From assembly GCF_900107375.1 (NCBI RefSeq), contig NZ_FNPT01000002.1, positions 306,690 through 370,689 on the forward strand: a DNA stretch of 64,000 bases. Reading direction: 5' to 3'. Each line of letters begins with the position of its first letter. The stretch's first letter is position 1. The notes beneath the pieces were generated by a model. It worked only from the letters and a program-made list of their open reading frames with translations, was not told the origin of the DNA and did not search any database. This DNA comes from Lysobacter sp. yr284. GTDB taxonomy: Bacteria; Pseudomonadota; Gammaproteobacteria; Xanthomonadales; Xanthomonadaceae. The position numbers and the translations under genes are program-made. Positions 1 to 9,009 of this stretch are shown piece after piece.

Positions 1-33
1 GGCTGAGCGCCGCGCCGGCGCAGCGGGCCGCGA

Positions 34-1563
34 TCAGGCCGCCAGCAGTTTCAGCGAAATCCCCAGCCCCGCCATGTCCTGCGGCTCGCCCTCCAGGTCC
101 GCGCGCACCAGCGGGCGCGAGTCCAGCCAGCGCCGCGATACGGTCAGGGTGAGGGTGTTGCCGTCGGCGTGGGCGTCGAGCTGCGGGATCGGGTCGGATT
201 CGTGCGCGCGGTGCAGCAGCACCGCCAGGCGCAGCAGCGCCGAGCTGCGCCGCACCGCCGACAGCAGGCGGTCGGGCAGGGCGTCGAAGGCGGTCTTGGG
301 GATGCTGCGGCGGTGGGTGCGCACCAGCGCGGCGAGGAACTGCTGCTGCTGGCGCGAGAAGCCGGAGATGTCCGAGTTCTCGATCACGTAGGAGCTGTGC
401 ACGTGGTACTGGCTGTGCGCGATCGCCAGGCCCAGCTCGTGCAGGCGCGCGGCGCGCAGCAGCATCAGGCGGTCGTCGGCGTCGAGGTTCCAGGCCTTGG
501 CGACCTGGTCGAACAGGCGCAGCAAGGTCGCCTCGACCCGCCGCGACTGCGGCTCGTCGATGCCGTAGCGCTTGACCAGCGAGGCGACGGCGGCATCGCG
601 CGGGTCGTCGGCGCCGCCGCGGCCGAGCATGTCGTAGAGCACGCCTTCGCGCATCGCCGCCTTGCTGATGGCCATGCGCTGCAGGCCGAGCACGTTGAAG
701 GCGGCTTCCAGGATCAAGATGCCGCCGGCGATCACCGGGCGGCGGTCGGAGGACAGGCCGGGCAGGTCGATGGCCTCGATCCGGTCGGCCTGCAGCAGCT
801 TGTCGCGCAGCGCCGGCAGGGCCTCGGCGGTGACCGCGCCCTTGGTCAGCTTCATCGCCGCGCAGATCTCGCCGATGGCCTTGTTGGTGCCCGACGACCC
901 CAGCGCCTCGTGCCAGCCCAGGCTGCGGTAGGTGCCGGCGAACTGCTGGAACTCGGCCGAGACCTCGTTGAGCGCGTCGCGCCATTTCTTCTTCGACAGC
1001 TTGCCGTTGTCGAAGAAGCGGCGGGTGGTGGCGATGCAGCCGACCTGCAGGCTCTCGCGCTCGATCGCCTCGAAGCCGGAACCGACGATGCACTCGGTCG
1101 AGCCGCCGCCGATGTCGATCACCAGCCGGCGTTCGTCGGGCTTGGACGGCTGGGCGTGGGCGACGCCGAGGTAGATCAGGCGCGCCTCTTCGCGGCCGGA
1201 GACCACTTCGATGGCGTGGCCCAGGGCCGATTCGGCCGGCATCAGGAACGCCTGCGGCGCGGCCAGCCGGCGCACGGTGTTGGTGGCGATCGCGCGCACC
1301 CTCTGCGGCGGCACGTCGCGGATGCGCTGGCCGAAACGCGACAGGCACTCCAGCGCGCGCTGGCGCACCTCGGGGGCGAGCCCGCCCTTGCGGTCCAGGC
1401 CCTCGGCCATGCGCACGGTCTCGCGCAGCCGGTCGACGGTGCGCAGCTGCCCGAGCACGTAGCGCGCCACCACCATGTGGAAGCTGTTGGAGCCCATGTC
1501 GACCGCGGCGAGCAGGTCGCCGTCTTCCAGCGGCAGGCGGCTGGTCGGGAATACGTTATCCAT
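34..1563 (-). CDS. ppx: Exopolyphosphatase (Ppx/GppA family)
   Basis: Cytoplasmic phosphatase that removes terminal phosphates from polyphosphate chains (or pppGpp). The 509-residue protein has the ASKHA phosphate-1 loop near residues 18-30 (AAVDMGSNSFHMVV) and the second loop near 147-160 (VIDIGGGSTECIV). The C-terminal half looks like an HD-type helical domain (LHELGLAIAHSQYHVHSSYV), as in long Ppx rather than short GppA. It starts 15 bases after the ppk1 stop and is the last gene of phoB-phoR-ppk1-ppx, so synthesis and breakdown of polyphosphate are co-transcribed. The ATG is well placed, with conserved sequence following within 20 residues. GppA is the alternative name, but the adjacent ppk favours Ppx. 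Confidence 0.93.
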   Translation of the reverse strand: MDNVFPTSRLPLEDGDLLAAVDMGSNSFHMVVARYVLGQLRTVDRLRETVRMAEGLDRKGGLAPEVRQRALECLSRFGQRIRDVPPQRVRAIATNTVRRLAAPQAFLMPAESALGHAIEVVSGREEARLIYLGVAHAQPSKPDERRLVIDIGGGSTECIVGSGFEAIERESLQVGCIATTRRFFDNGKLSKKKWRDALNEVSAEFQQFAGTYRSLGWHEALGSSGTNKAIGEICAAMKLTKGAVTAEALPALRDKLLQADRIEAIDLPGLSSDRRPVIAGGILILEAAFNVLGLQRMAISKAAMREGVLYDMLGRGGADDPRDAAVASLVKRYGIDEPQSRRVEATLLRLFDQVAKAWNLDADDRLMLLRAARLHELGLAIAHSQYHVHSSYVIENSDISGFSRQQQQFLAALVRTHRRSIPKTAFDALPDRLLSAVRRSSALLRLAVLLHRAHESDPIPQLDAHADGNTLTLTVSRRWLDSRPLVRADLEGEPQDMAGLGISLKLLAA

Positions 1564-1578
1564 GCGCGGGAGTTTGGG

Positions 1579-3678
1579 TCATCCGCACAACTTAGCCAAC
1601 AAAGTCGCCTGGGCCGAGTGCGGCATGGCGCCGTCGGCCGGCAGCACGCGCTGGTAGCTGCCGTCGGCCTGCAGGGCCCAGGCGTTGAGGTTGTCGGCCA
1701 GGTAGTTGGCCAGCGCCTCCTCGTAGACCCGGCCGCGCAGGTCCGAATCCAGGATCGGGAAGCCGGTCTCGACCCGGCGCAGCAGGTTGCGTTCCAGCCA
1801 GTCGGCGCTGGAGCAGAACAGGTCCGGGGCGCCGTCGTTGGCGAACCAGTAGACGCGGTGGTGCTCCAGGAAGCGGCCGACGATCGAGCGCACCCGGATG
1901 TTGTCGGACACGCCGTCCACGCCCGGGCGCAGGGTGCAGGCGCCGCGCACGATCAGGTCGATCTGCACCCCGGCCTGCGAGGCCTGGTACAGCGCGCGGA
2001 TCACCTGCGGCTCGTTCAAGGCGTTCATCTTGGCGACGATGCGCGCGGGCTTGCCGGCCTTCGCGTGCTTGGTCTCGCGGTCGATGCGCTTGAGCACGCC
2101 GGCGTGCAGGGTGAACGGCGACTGCAGCAGGCACTTGAGCTTCAGCGACGGCGCCAGGCCCGAGAGCTGCTGGAAGATCAGGTGGACGTCGTTGCCGATG
2201 TCCGGGTCGGCGGTGATCAGGCCGAAGTCGGTGTAGGCGCGGGCGGTGCCGCTGTGGTAGTTGCCGGTGCCCAGGTGCACGTAGCGCTTGAGCTTGCGGC
2301 CCTCGCGGCGGACGATCAGCAGCATCTTGGCGTGGGTCTTGTAGCCGACCACGCCGTACACCACCTGCACGCCGGCCTCCTGCAGGCGGTCGGCCAGGCC
2401 CAGGTTGGCCTCCTCGTCGAAACGCGCGCGCAGCTCGACCACCACGGTCACGTCCTTGCCGTTGCGCGCGGCCTGGATCAGCTGCTCGACGATCGGCGAG
2501 TCCTTGCCGGCGCGGTACAGGGTCTGCTTGATCGCCAGCACGTTCGGGTCTTCGGCGGCCTGGCGGATCAGCTCCAGCACCGGCGCGAACGAGTCGAAGG
2601 GGTGGTGCAGCAGCATGTCGCCGTCGGCGACGGTGTCGAAGATGGTCTCCACGCCCGGCGCCACGCGCTGCTGATACGGCGGGAACTTCAGTTCCGGGCG
2701 CTGGACCAGGTCGTACACCTGGATGACGCGGTTGAGGTTGACCGGGCCGTTGATGCGGTAGACCGCGTTCTCCGGCAGGTCGAAGTTCTCCAGCAAGGTG
2801 CGCACGATCGGCTTGGGGCACTGTTCGGCGATCTCCAGCCGCACCGCGCGCAGGTAGCCGCGGCCGACCAGCTCGTCGCGCAGGGCCAGGGCGATGTTGT
2901 CGACCTCTTCCTCGTCGACCAACAGCTCGGAGTTGCGGGTGACGCGGAACTGGTACGCGCCCTTGACCTCCATGCCCGGGAACAGCTCGTCGACGAAGGC
3001 CGACAGCACCGAGGACAGGAACACGAAGTCGTGCTGGCCGCCGGAGACGTTCTCCGGCATCTGGATGATGCGCGGCAGCGAGCGCGGCGCGCGCACGATG
3101 GCGAGGTTGCCGGCGCGGCCGAACGCGTCCTTGCCCTTGAGCACGACCACGATGTTGAGCGACTTGTTGAGGATCTTCGGGAACGGGTGCGCCGGGTCCA
3201 GGCCCAACGGCGACAGCACCGGCATGATCTCGTCGCGGAAGTAGGCGCGCAGCCAGCGGGTCTGGCGCGCGTTCCAGGAATTGCGGCCGAGCACGCGCAC
3301 GCCGTTTTCCTGCAGCGCCGGGCGCAGGACGTCGTTCCAGCACTCGTACTGGGCCTTGACCAGCTCGGCGGCGCGGTCGTGGATGCGCGACAGCACGGTC
3401 TGCGGCGCCAGCCCGTCCGGGCCGGGGGCCAAGCCCAGGTCCTGGGCGTGGCGCAGGGTGCCGGCGCGGATCTCGAAGAACTCGTCGAGGTTGGTGCAGG
3501 AGATGCACAGGTACTTCAGCCGTTCCAGCAGCGGCACCTGCGGGTCCTGGGCCTGGGCCAGGACCCGGAAGTTGAAGTCCAGCTGCGACAGTTCGCGGTT
3601 GAAGTACAGCGAGGCGTCGCGCAGCGGATCGGTGTCGAGCGAGGGTTCGGTCATCGCGTTCATGGCGCTGCGTTGCAT
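1579..3678 (-). CDS. ppk1: Polyphosphate kinase 1
   Basis: Makes polyphosphate from ATP by a phosphohistidine intermediate. The 699-residue length is normal for PPK1. N-terminal domain residues YFNRELSQLDFNFRVL lie at about 25-40. The phospholipase-D-like catalytic half holds His449 (KTHAKM) and His468 (HLGTGNYH); their spacing of 19 matches the E. coli pair H435/H454. A further conserved HHRVYWF motif lies near 600. Three in-frame ATGs (residues 1, 6, 9) are possible starts and none has a clear ribosome site; conserved sequence begins about residue 20, so all are compatible. It lies 21 bases after phoR and 15 before ppx, which places polyphosphate synthesis under the phosphate-starvation operon. 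Confidence 0.96.
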   Translation of the reverse strand: MQRSAMNAMTEPSLDTDPLRDASLYFNRELSQLDFNFRVLAQAQDPQVPLLERLKYLCISCTNLDEFFEIRAGTLRHAQDLGLAPGPDGLAPQTVLSRIHDRAAELVKAQYECWNDVLRPALQENGVRVLGRNSWNARQTRWLRAYFRDEIMPVLSPLGLDPAHPFPKILNKSLNIVVVLKGKDAFGRAGNLAIVRAPRSLPRIIQMPENVSGGQHDFVFLSSVLSAFVDELFPGMEVKGAYQFRVTRNSELLVDEEEVDNIALALRDELVGRGYLRAVRLEIAEQCPKPIVRTLLENFDLPENAVYRINGPVNLNRVIQVYDLVQRPELKFPPYQQRVAPGVETIFDTVADGDMLLHHPFDSFAPVLELIRQAAEDPNVLAIKQTLYRAGKDSPIVEQLIQAARNGKDVTVVVELRARFDEEANLGLADRLQEAGVQVVYGVVGYKTHAKMLLIVRREGRKLKRYVHLGTGNYHSGTARAYTDFGLITADPDIGNDVHLIFQQLSGLAPSLKLKCLLQSPFTLHAGVLKRIDRETKHAKAGKPARIVAKMNALNEPQVIRALYQASQAGVQIDLIVRGACTLRPGVDGVSDNIRVRSIVGRFLEHHRVYWFANDGAPDLFCSSADWLERNLLRRVETGFPILDSDLRGRVYEEALANYLADNLNAWALQADGSYQRVLPADGAMPHSAQATLLAKLCG

Positions 3679-3699
3679 CCTGGGTTGCGCTTCGCCCGG

Positions 3700-5052
3700 T
3701 CAGGGCAATGCGTCGGGAAGAAGGGTATCGGCGCCGTACTGGTCGCGGCGGCGCATGCGTTCGGGGATGAAGTGGCAGGCGAAGGTGCTGCCGCGGCCGA
3801 CTTCGCTGGCGATCTCCAGCCGCGCCTGGTGCAGGTGCAGCACGTGCTTGACGATCGACAGCCCGAGGCCCGTGCCGCCGCTCTCGCGCGAACGGCTGGT
3901 GGAGACGCGGTAGAAGCGTTCGGTGATGCGCGGCAGGTGGGCGGCCGGGATGCCGTAGCCGCTGTCGACGACTTCCAGCACGCAGCCGCGGGCGATGCCG
4001 GCGCTTTCGGGGCGGAAGCGGATGCGGATGGTGCCGCCGGCCGGGGTGTAGCGGATCGCGTTGCTGACCAGGTTCGAGAACGCGCTGTGCAGTTCCTTAT
4101 TCGAGCCGAACAGGTCGACCCCGGCGAGGTCGTCCATCGCGATCTCGTGCCGCCCCTGGCTCAGCGCATTGGCCTCGCGCTTGAGCGTGGCCATCATCGA
4201 GGACATCGACACGGTCTCCTCGGCCGGCAGGCTGTCCTGCGATTCCAGCCGCGACAGCGTCAGCAGGTCCTCGACCAGTTGGGTCATGCGCTGCGACTGG
4301 CGCTGCATCTCGGCCAGCATCGGCGCCCAGTCCGGGTGTTCCTCCGGGTCGAGCATGTCCAGGTAGCCGTGGACCACGGTCAGCGGCGTGCGCAGCTCGT
4401 GCGAGACGTTGGCGACGAAGTCGCGGCGCATCTGTTCGAGCTGGAGCACGCGGCTGACGTCGCGGGCGACCAGCAGCCACAGGTTTTCCGAGTACGGGAT
4501 CAGGCGCAGGCTCAGGGTCACCGCCGGATTCCACGGCGAGGCCGCTTCCAGCGGCTCGGCGTTGCGGCCGGAGGCGAGCCAGTGCGAGAGCTGCAGCGGT
4601 TGCAGGCGGTCGACCACCGGCGCGCCGATGTCGCGCGGGTAACGCAGCCCGAACAGGCCGGTGGCGGCTTCGTTGAACCACTGGATGCGCTGGCTGTTGC
4701 GCTCCACCACCACGATCGCGTCGGGCATCGCCGCCGCGGCGGCGCGGTAGGCGCGCAGCATTTCGATCAGCCGGCGCTTGCGCCCGCGCATCTCGGCCTG
4801 GCTGCGGTGCAGCAGCCGGTCGAGTTCGTTCCAGATGCCTTCGCCCAGCGGCGGGGTCAGGCGTTGGCGCGCGGTCAGCCGGATCAGCACCCGGCGCAGC
4901 CGCCAGTAGTGCCAGGCGACCACGCCGATCGCGGCGGCGGTGACGATCGGCCAGGGATAGCCGACCAGGATGCCGAGTACGGCGGCGCCGACCAGGATCA
5001 GCGCGAGCTGACCGAGGGTGCGGAACCAGGCGGAGCGCGCGCGGGGCGGCAT
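3700..5052 (-). CDS. phoR: Phosphate regulon sensor histidine kinase PhoR
   Basis: Inner-membrane sensor kinase that phosphorylates PhoB when phosphate is short. The 450 residues contain two N-terminal membrane segments (about 13-48) with almost no periplasmic loop, as in PhoR. A PAS domain follows at about 105-200 (PDAIVVVERNSQRIQWFNEAA). The HisKA motif is NVSHELRTPLTVVHGYLDM with His218. The HATPase part shows N-box SNLVSNAIRYTP, DSGYGIP and GGTGLGLSIVKHV. It begins 9 bases after phoB. The missing sensory loop implies signalling through the Pst/PhoU transporter, which is family knowledge and not visible here. Confidence 0.94.
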   Translation of the reverse strand: MPPRARSAWFRTLGQLALILVGAAVLGILVGYPWPIVTAAAIGVVAWHYWRLRRVLIRLTARQRLTPPLGEGIWNELDRLLHRSQAEMRGRKRRLIEMLRAYRAAAAAMPDAIVVVERNSQRIQWFNEAATGLFGLRYPRDIGAPVVDRLQPLQLSHWLASGRNAEPLEAASPWNPAVTLSLRLIPYSENLWLLVARDVSRVLQLEQMRRDFVANVSHELRTPLTVVHGYLDMLDPEEHPDWAPMLAEMQRQSQRMTQLVEDLLTLSRLESQDSLPAEETVSMSSMMATLKREANALSQGRHEIAMDDLAGVDLFGSNKELHSAFSNLVSNAIRYTPAGGTIRIRFRPESAGIARGCVLEVVDSGYGIPAAHLPRITERFYRVSTSRSRESGGTGLGLSIVKHVLHLHQARLEIASEVGRGSTFACHFIPERMRRRDQYGADTLLPDALP

Positions 5053-5061
5053 ACCTCCAGC

Positions 5062-5769
5062 TTACGCGGCGAGCGAGGCGGAGAAGCGGTAGCCCGCTCC
5101 GCGCACGGTCTGGACCATGCCGTCGAGCCGGTGCGGCTCCAGCGTCTTGCGCAGGCGGCGGATGTGCACGTCGACGGTGCGCTCCTCCACGTACACGCTG
5201 CCGCCCCAGACATGGTCGAGCAGCTGGGTGCGCGAATACACGCGTTCGGGGTGGGTCATGAAGAAGTGCAGCAGGCGGTATTCGGTCGGGCCGATCTGGA
5301 CCGGCTGGTCGCCGCCGTCGACCTGGGCGAACACCCGGTGGGCGGCGCCGTCGATGCGCAGCGGGCCGACGCCGACGCTGCCGTCTTCGTCGTCCTCGCG
5401 CGAACGGCGCAGCACGGCGCGGATGCGGGCCAGCAGCTCGCGCGCCGAGAACGGCTTGACGACGTAGTCGTCGACGCCGGCTTCCAGGCCGCCGACGCGG
5501 TCGTTCTCTTCGCCGCGCGCGGTCAGCATGATGATCGGAATCTCACGCGTCAGCGATTCCTTGCGCCAGCGCCGGGCCAGCTCCAGACCGCTGGTGCCCG
5601 GGAGCATCCAGTCCAGCAGGATCAGGTCCGGCACGCGATCGGCGATCGCGGCCTGGGCTTCGCGGGCGTCGCCGGCGTGGACGGGATCGTATTCGCCCTT
5701 GCGCAGGGCAAAGGACACCATGTCGCGGATGGCGGGTTCGTCTTCGACTATCAGGATGCGCTTCTGCAC
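5062..5769 (-). CDS. phoB: Phosphate regulon response regulator PhoB
   Basis: OmpR-type transcription factor activated by PhoR. The receiver domain has acidic residues E9-D10-E11, phospho-acceptor Asp53 (LLDWMLPG) and conserved Lys in [14 protein letters not shown]. The C-terminal winged helix (about 140-232) has [18 protein letters not shown] and [11 protein letters not shown]. Length 235 is close to E. coli PhoB (229). It is the first gene of the operon. Upstream, an 11-bp direct repeat of GTGTCAT/GCGTCAT (5835-5852, read on the minus strand) looks like a PhoB binding box, suggesting autoregulation. Confidence 0.95.
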   Translation of the reverse strand: MQKRILIVEDEPAIRDMVSFALRKGEYDPVHAGDAREAQAAIADRVPDLILLDWMLPGTSGLELARRWRKESLTREIPIIMLTARGEENDRVGGLEAGVDDYVVKPFSARELLARIRAVLRRSREDDEDGSVGVGPLRIDGAAHRVFAQVDGGDQPVQIGPTEYRLLHFFMTHPERVYSRTQLLDHVWGGSVYVEERTVDVHIRRLRKTLEPHRLDGMVQTVRGAGYRFSASLAA

Positions 5770-5830
5770 ACGGTCACCGAGGGGAGGCGGGGTAGGGGTT
5801 CTTCCCTGAAACCGCGCCAGTACACTACCG

Positions 5831-5852
5831 TTTTATGACGCGTCCATGACAC
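5831..5852 (-). promoter_or_regulatory. Candidate Pho box upstream of phoB
   Basis: On the minus strand, GTGTCATGGAC is followed directly by GCGTCATAAAA: two 7-bp GTCAT-type half sites spaced 11 bp, each with a 4-bp spacer. This is the architecture of PhoB boxes (consensus CTGTCATAAAACTGTCA). A possible -10 (TAGTGT, 5827-5822) lies shortly downstream, although the spacing is a little shorter than in E. coli phoA. It lies about 65 bases before the phoB start. Confidence 0.65.
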
Positions 5853-6385
5853 GGGACGGGCGGCATTGTGGACCCGGCGTTGTCGGCCGGATGTGCACGG
5901 TCGGCCGGAATGCTCCAATCGGGACGGTAACTTGCGACGCGCGCTGCGATTTCGGCGGCGTTGCGCGCGCGATCGGCGCCGTCGGCGCGATCGCCTAGTT
6001 TGGCGGGCAGGTTACATCGCGATGGCAATGCGGCGGCGTCCGGACGACGGTTCGGCGCCGTCCGGCGGGGCCGGTCCTGCGGGCTGGGCGATCGGTCGGG
6101 CGATGGCGACGCGCCGGTTTCGCCGCCGGCGCGGCGAGCGGAACAGGGGCGTCCTGGGTATAGACGCAACGGCGACGCCGATCCCCTCGATTGGGTGATC
6201 CGGGAAGTGAATTCGTTCAGGTAGCTGGCGGGCGGGATGGGGCGTGGTCCCGTCCCGGGCATGCGGCAGCGAGTGGGACGGGCGCGTGGTCGGCCCGGCC
6301 CCGGCCCCGGCGCGAAGCGGGGCGGTCGTCCGGCCGTGGAGGGCGCCCGCCGGCCGGTCGCGGCCGCGGGGCGCCGCAGCGGCGC
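5853..6385. other. Gene-free stretch between the M48 protease 3' end and phoB
   Basis: No convincing coding region is visible; short open frames here lack family features and exist on both strands as expected at this GC content. At 6370-6386 a perfect GC palindrome (ggcgccg, loop cag, cggcgcc) overlaps the protease stop codon and may help end transcription, but it has no T-run. The sequence next to phoB contains its upstream control region. Confidence 0.5.
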
Positions 6386-8023
6386 CTACTGCCGCCGCAG
6401 GTCCTCGTCGCGCACGCCCTGGCGCTTGAGCTCCAGCACCGTCGGCGTGATCGCGGCGATGCGCGCCTCGATCCGGGCGCGGGCGTAGTAGTCCAGGTCC
6501 GGCTTGCGCTTGAGGTTGTTGAGCTGGACCAGGGCCTGCTCCGGCCGGCCGCGCAGGTAGGCGGCCTCGGCGTAGGCCTCGCCGGCGCGGATCGAGTCGC
6601 CGGCGATCTCGCAGGCGCGGGCGAAGCTCTGCTGCAGCAGCGGATCGTCGGCGTAGGCGCCCAGCAGCGGCCGCAGCACCGCCTGGGCGCGCTGGCCGGC
6701 CGCGGCGGTGGCGCGGTCGTTGAGGACCTTGGCGTAGGTCAGGGCGACCGCGCGGTTGTTCGGGCTGTGCCGCAGCAGGGTCTCGAAGCGGGCGTCGGCG
6801 GCGGCGTACTTGCCGGCCTGGGCCTCGGCCTCGCCCATCGCCAGGCTCAGCCACAGCTGGCCGGGGTGCTTGTCCAGCAGCGCGGTCAGCGCCTCGGCCG
6901 CGGCGGCGGTCTGGTTGGCGCGCAGTTGCGCCAGGGCCAGCCCGTAGCGCTTGGCGTCGCTGTCCTTGCCGAGCTTCTCGTACTCGCGCACCGCATCGCG
7001 CGCCGAGTCGGCGCTGAGCACCCGCACCCGCTCGCGGGCGTAGTCGAACACGCCGGTGCCGCCGGAGCTGAGCCCCACGTCGCTGAGCTTGATCCCGCTG
7101 GGCAGCAGCGGATTGTCGGTGCCGGCCGCGTTCGGCGGCAGGCTGATCGGCGCCTTCGGGATGCGTTCGACCCGGGTCGCGTTGGGCGTGGCGGTGACCG
7201 CGGTGAGGCTGTTCCTGGCCGCGATCTGCTCGGCGCGCTCCTTGGCCTCGCTGATGCGGGTGGTGGTGACCGGGTGGGTCATCAGGTAGTCCGGCGCCTC
7301 GCCGTACCAGTTGGCCTTGTTGCTGCGCGAGGCCAGCTGCATGCGCTGGAAGAAGCCGGCCATGGCCTCGGTGTCGTAGTTGCTGCGGTACAGGGTCTGG
7401 ATGCCGATGCGGTCGGCCTCGGACTCGTTGGAGCGGGTGTAGTTGATCTGGCGCTGCTGCATCAGGCCCAGGCCCGAGGTGATCGCGGCCATGGTCGCGT
7501 CGTCCTGGGAGTTGGTGCCGGCGCTTTGCGCGGCGATCACCGCGCCGAGCATCGCCAGCAGGATCGGCAACTGGTCGCGCTGGGCGCGCTCGACCCCGCG
7601 CAGCACGTGCTGCTGGGTGACGTGGGCGATTTCGTGCGAGAGCACCGCGGCGACTTCGTCCTCGCGCTCGGCGGTCAGCACCAGCCCGGAGTTGACCCCG
7701 ATGTAGCCGCCCAGGGTGGCGAAGGCGTTGATCTGGCGCTCGCGCAGCATGAAGAAATTGAACGGCTGGCGCGGCTTGTCGCTGTTGGCGGCCAGGCGCG
7801 TGCCGAGGGTGTCGAGCCAGCTGTCGATCAGCGGGTCTTCGAGCAGGTAGTCGTAGTGGCGCAGCTGCGCCAGCATCATCGAGCCGTACTCGCGCTGCTT
7901 GGCCGGGGTCAGCAGCTCCGCGGCCGAGGAGCCGATGTCGGGCAGCTTGTTCTCCTGCGCCCCGGCGCAGACGCTGCCCAGGGCGAGGGTGACGGCGGCG
8001 GTGAGCAGGGCGATGCGGCGCAA
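6386..8023 (-). CDS. bepA: Exported M48 metalloprotease with TPR repeats (BepA-like)
   Basis: Periplasmic zinc protease/chaperone of the BepA/YfgC type, which monitors outer-membrane protein and LptD assembly. A signal peptide covers about residues 1-22 (cleavage near CAGAQ). The zinc site is HEIAH at 130-134, with third-ligand motif NESEADRIG near 195-205. The C-terminal third (about 320-545) is Ala/Leu-rich helical sequence with TPR spacing. Length 545 exceeds E. coli BepA (487), the extra being mainly a linker around 255-315. It is transcribed alone, divergently from the glutaredoxin gene. The M48/TPR call is firm; the exact BepA role is inferred. Confidence 0.85.
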   Translation of the reverse strand: MRRIALLTAAVTLALGSVCAGAQENKLPDIGSSAAELLTPAKQREYGSMMLAQLRHYDYLLEDPLIDSWLDTLGTRLAANSDKPRQPFNFFMLRERQINAFATLGGYIGVNSGLVLTAEREDEVAAVLSHEIAHVTQQHVLRGVERAQRDQLPILLAMLGAVIAAQSAGTNSQDDATMAAITSGLGLMQQRQINYTRSNESEADRIGIQTLYRSNYDTEAMAGFFQRMQLASRSNKANWYGEAPDYLMTHPVTTTRISEAKERAEQIAARNSLTAVTATPNATRVERIPKAPISLPPNAAGTDNPLLPSGIKLSDVGLSSGGTGVFDYARERVRVLSADSARDAVREYEKLGKDSDAKRYGLALAQLRANQTAAAAEALTALLDKHPGQLWLSLAMGEAEAQAGKYAAADARFETLLRHSPNNRAVALTYAKVLNDRATAAAGQRAQAVLRPLLGAYADDPLLQQSFARACEIAGDSIRAGEAYAEAAYLRGRPEQALVQLNNLKRKPDLDYYARARIEARIAAITPTVLELKRQGVRDEDLRRQ

Positions 8024-8323
8024 GCGGGATTCCTCGGTGGCGGTGCGGGCGGATCGGGAGACGCGAGATCAGCAAATACGGGCGACGCGGGCGGACGGGG
8101 TTGCCGGCAGGATGCCGCCGCGCTGCGACGGGGGCGTGAACCTGCCGTTAATCCAGCCGCGGCCCGGACGACCGCCCGGCCACGCCACCCTGCCGCGCCG
8201 GCACGACCCGACGCAAGCGTACTGCGCCGCGACGGACTGCGTTCCACCGGCACGCTTTAAACTGCGCCGGTGCGCGTCCATATATCGACCGCAAGCCCAT
8301 CCCGAAGTTTCCGGAGAACCGTT
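8024..8323. other. Divergent intergenic region, bepA-like / glutaredoxin
   Basis: A 300-base region separates two divergent genes and must carry both promoters. I see no RNA gene, no long palindrome and no believable small gene. A purine-rich CCGGAGAA at 8311-8318 fits a ribosome site for the TTG start of the glutaredoxin. Confidence 0.4.
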
Positions 8324-8611
8324 TTGAGCGACACCGCCTCCCAGACCCCGGCGCCGGCCATCGTGATCTACACCACCGCGATCTGCCCGTATTGCGTCGC
8401 CGCCAAGAACTTCCTCAAGAGCAAGGGCCAGACCTGGAGCGAGGTGCGCATCGACCTGGACCCGGCCGAGCGCGAGAAGATGGTCGCGCGCACCAAGCGC
8501 ACCAGCGTGCCGCAGATCTTCATCGGCGACACCCACGTCGGCGGCTACGACGACATGATGGCGCTGCACCGCGCCGGCGGCCTGCAGCCGTTGCTGGACG
8601 GCGCGGCATGA
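8324..8611 (+). CDS. grxC: Glutaredoxin 3 (GrxC type)
   Basis: Small cytoplasmic thiol oxidoreductase that uses glutathione. From the TTG start at 8324 it is 95 residues. The dithiol active site CPYC is at 21-24, the cis-Pro motif TSVPQIF near 62-68, and the glutathione-binding GGYDDMMALH near 76-85. The TTG is preferred to the ATG 54 bases upstream because a GGAGAA ribosome site sits 5 bases before it and the extra 18 residues are unlike the family. The stop overlaps the ATG of the next gene (ATGA), so the two are translationally coupled. Confidence 0.9.
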   Translation: MSDTASQTPAPAIVIYTTAICPYCVAAKNFLKSKGQTWSEVRIDLDPAEREKMVARTKRTSVPQIFIGDTHVGGYDDMMALHRAGGLQPLLDGAA

Positions 8612-9009
8612 GCGGCGCCGACGAGCAGGCGCAAAAGGACCGTGTCGCCGAGTTCACCGCGTTCCGCAAGCGCATGAACGAACGCATCCTGGCCGAGCCC
8701 AACCAGGTCGTGCGCCGCTTCTTCGCCCTGGACACCCAGACCTACCAGGCCGGCGCGCTGGACGTTAAGACCAAGGAGTTGCTGGGCCTGGTCGCGTCGC
8801 TGGTGCTGCGCTGCGACGACTGCATCAGCTACCACGTCGCCCAGTGCAAGGAAGCCGGCGTGAACCGCGACGAGATGTTCGAGACCTTCTCGGTCGGCCT
8901 GGTGGTCGGCGGCTCGATCGTGATCCCGCACCTGCGCCGCGCGGTCGATTTCCTCGACCAGCTCGAAGCCGGCGAATCGGCGGCGCCCGCGGCCCACGAC
9001 CACGGCTGA
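8608..9009 (+). CDS. Carboxymuconolactone decarboxylase / AhpD-like protein
   Basis: A 133-residue, mostly helical protein of the CMD/AhpD family. The redox motif is visible as RCDDCISYH (Cys69, Cys72, His76), the Cys-x-x-Cys-x-x-x-His pattern used by AhpD-like peroxidase reductants. This implies a thiol redox role rather than true decarboxylation. Coupling by ATGA overlap to a glutaredoxin supports a shared redox function. The specific partner peroxidase is not in this window. Confidence 0.85.
   Translation: MSGADEQAQKDRVAEFTAFRKRMNERILAEPNQVVRRFFALDTQTYQAGALDVKTKELLGLVASLVLRCDDCISYHVAQCKEAGVNRDEMFETFSVGLVVGGSIVIPHLRRAVDFLDQLEAGESAAPAAHDHG

Noticed and set aside
169-5838. Very long open frame (1889 codons) on the plus strand opposite ppx-ppk-phoR-phoB
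   Set aside because: At about 70% GC, antisense frames stay open by codon bias. Its translation is Ala/Arg/Gly/Gln-rich without domains, while the minus-strand genes have clear families.
5853-6385. Several short frames between phoB and the M48 protease
   Set aside because: They are Arg/Pro-rich, overlap each other on both strands, and lack ribosome sites and recognisable features.
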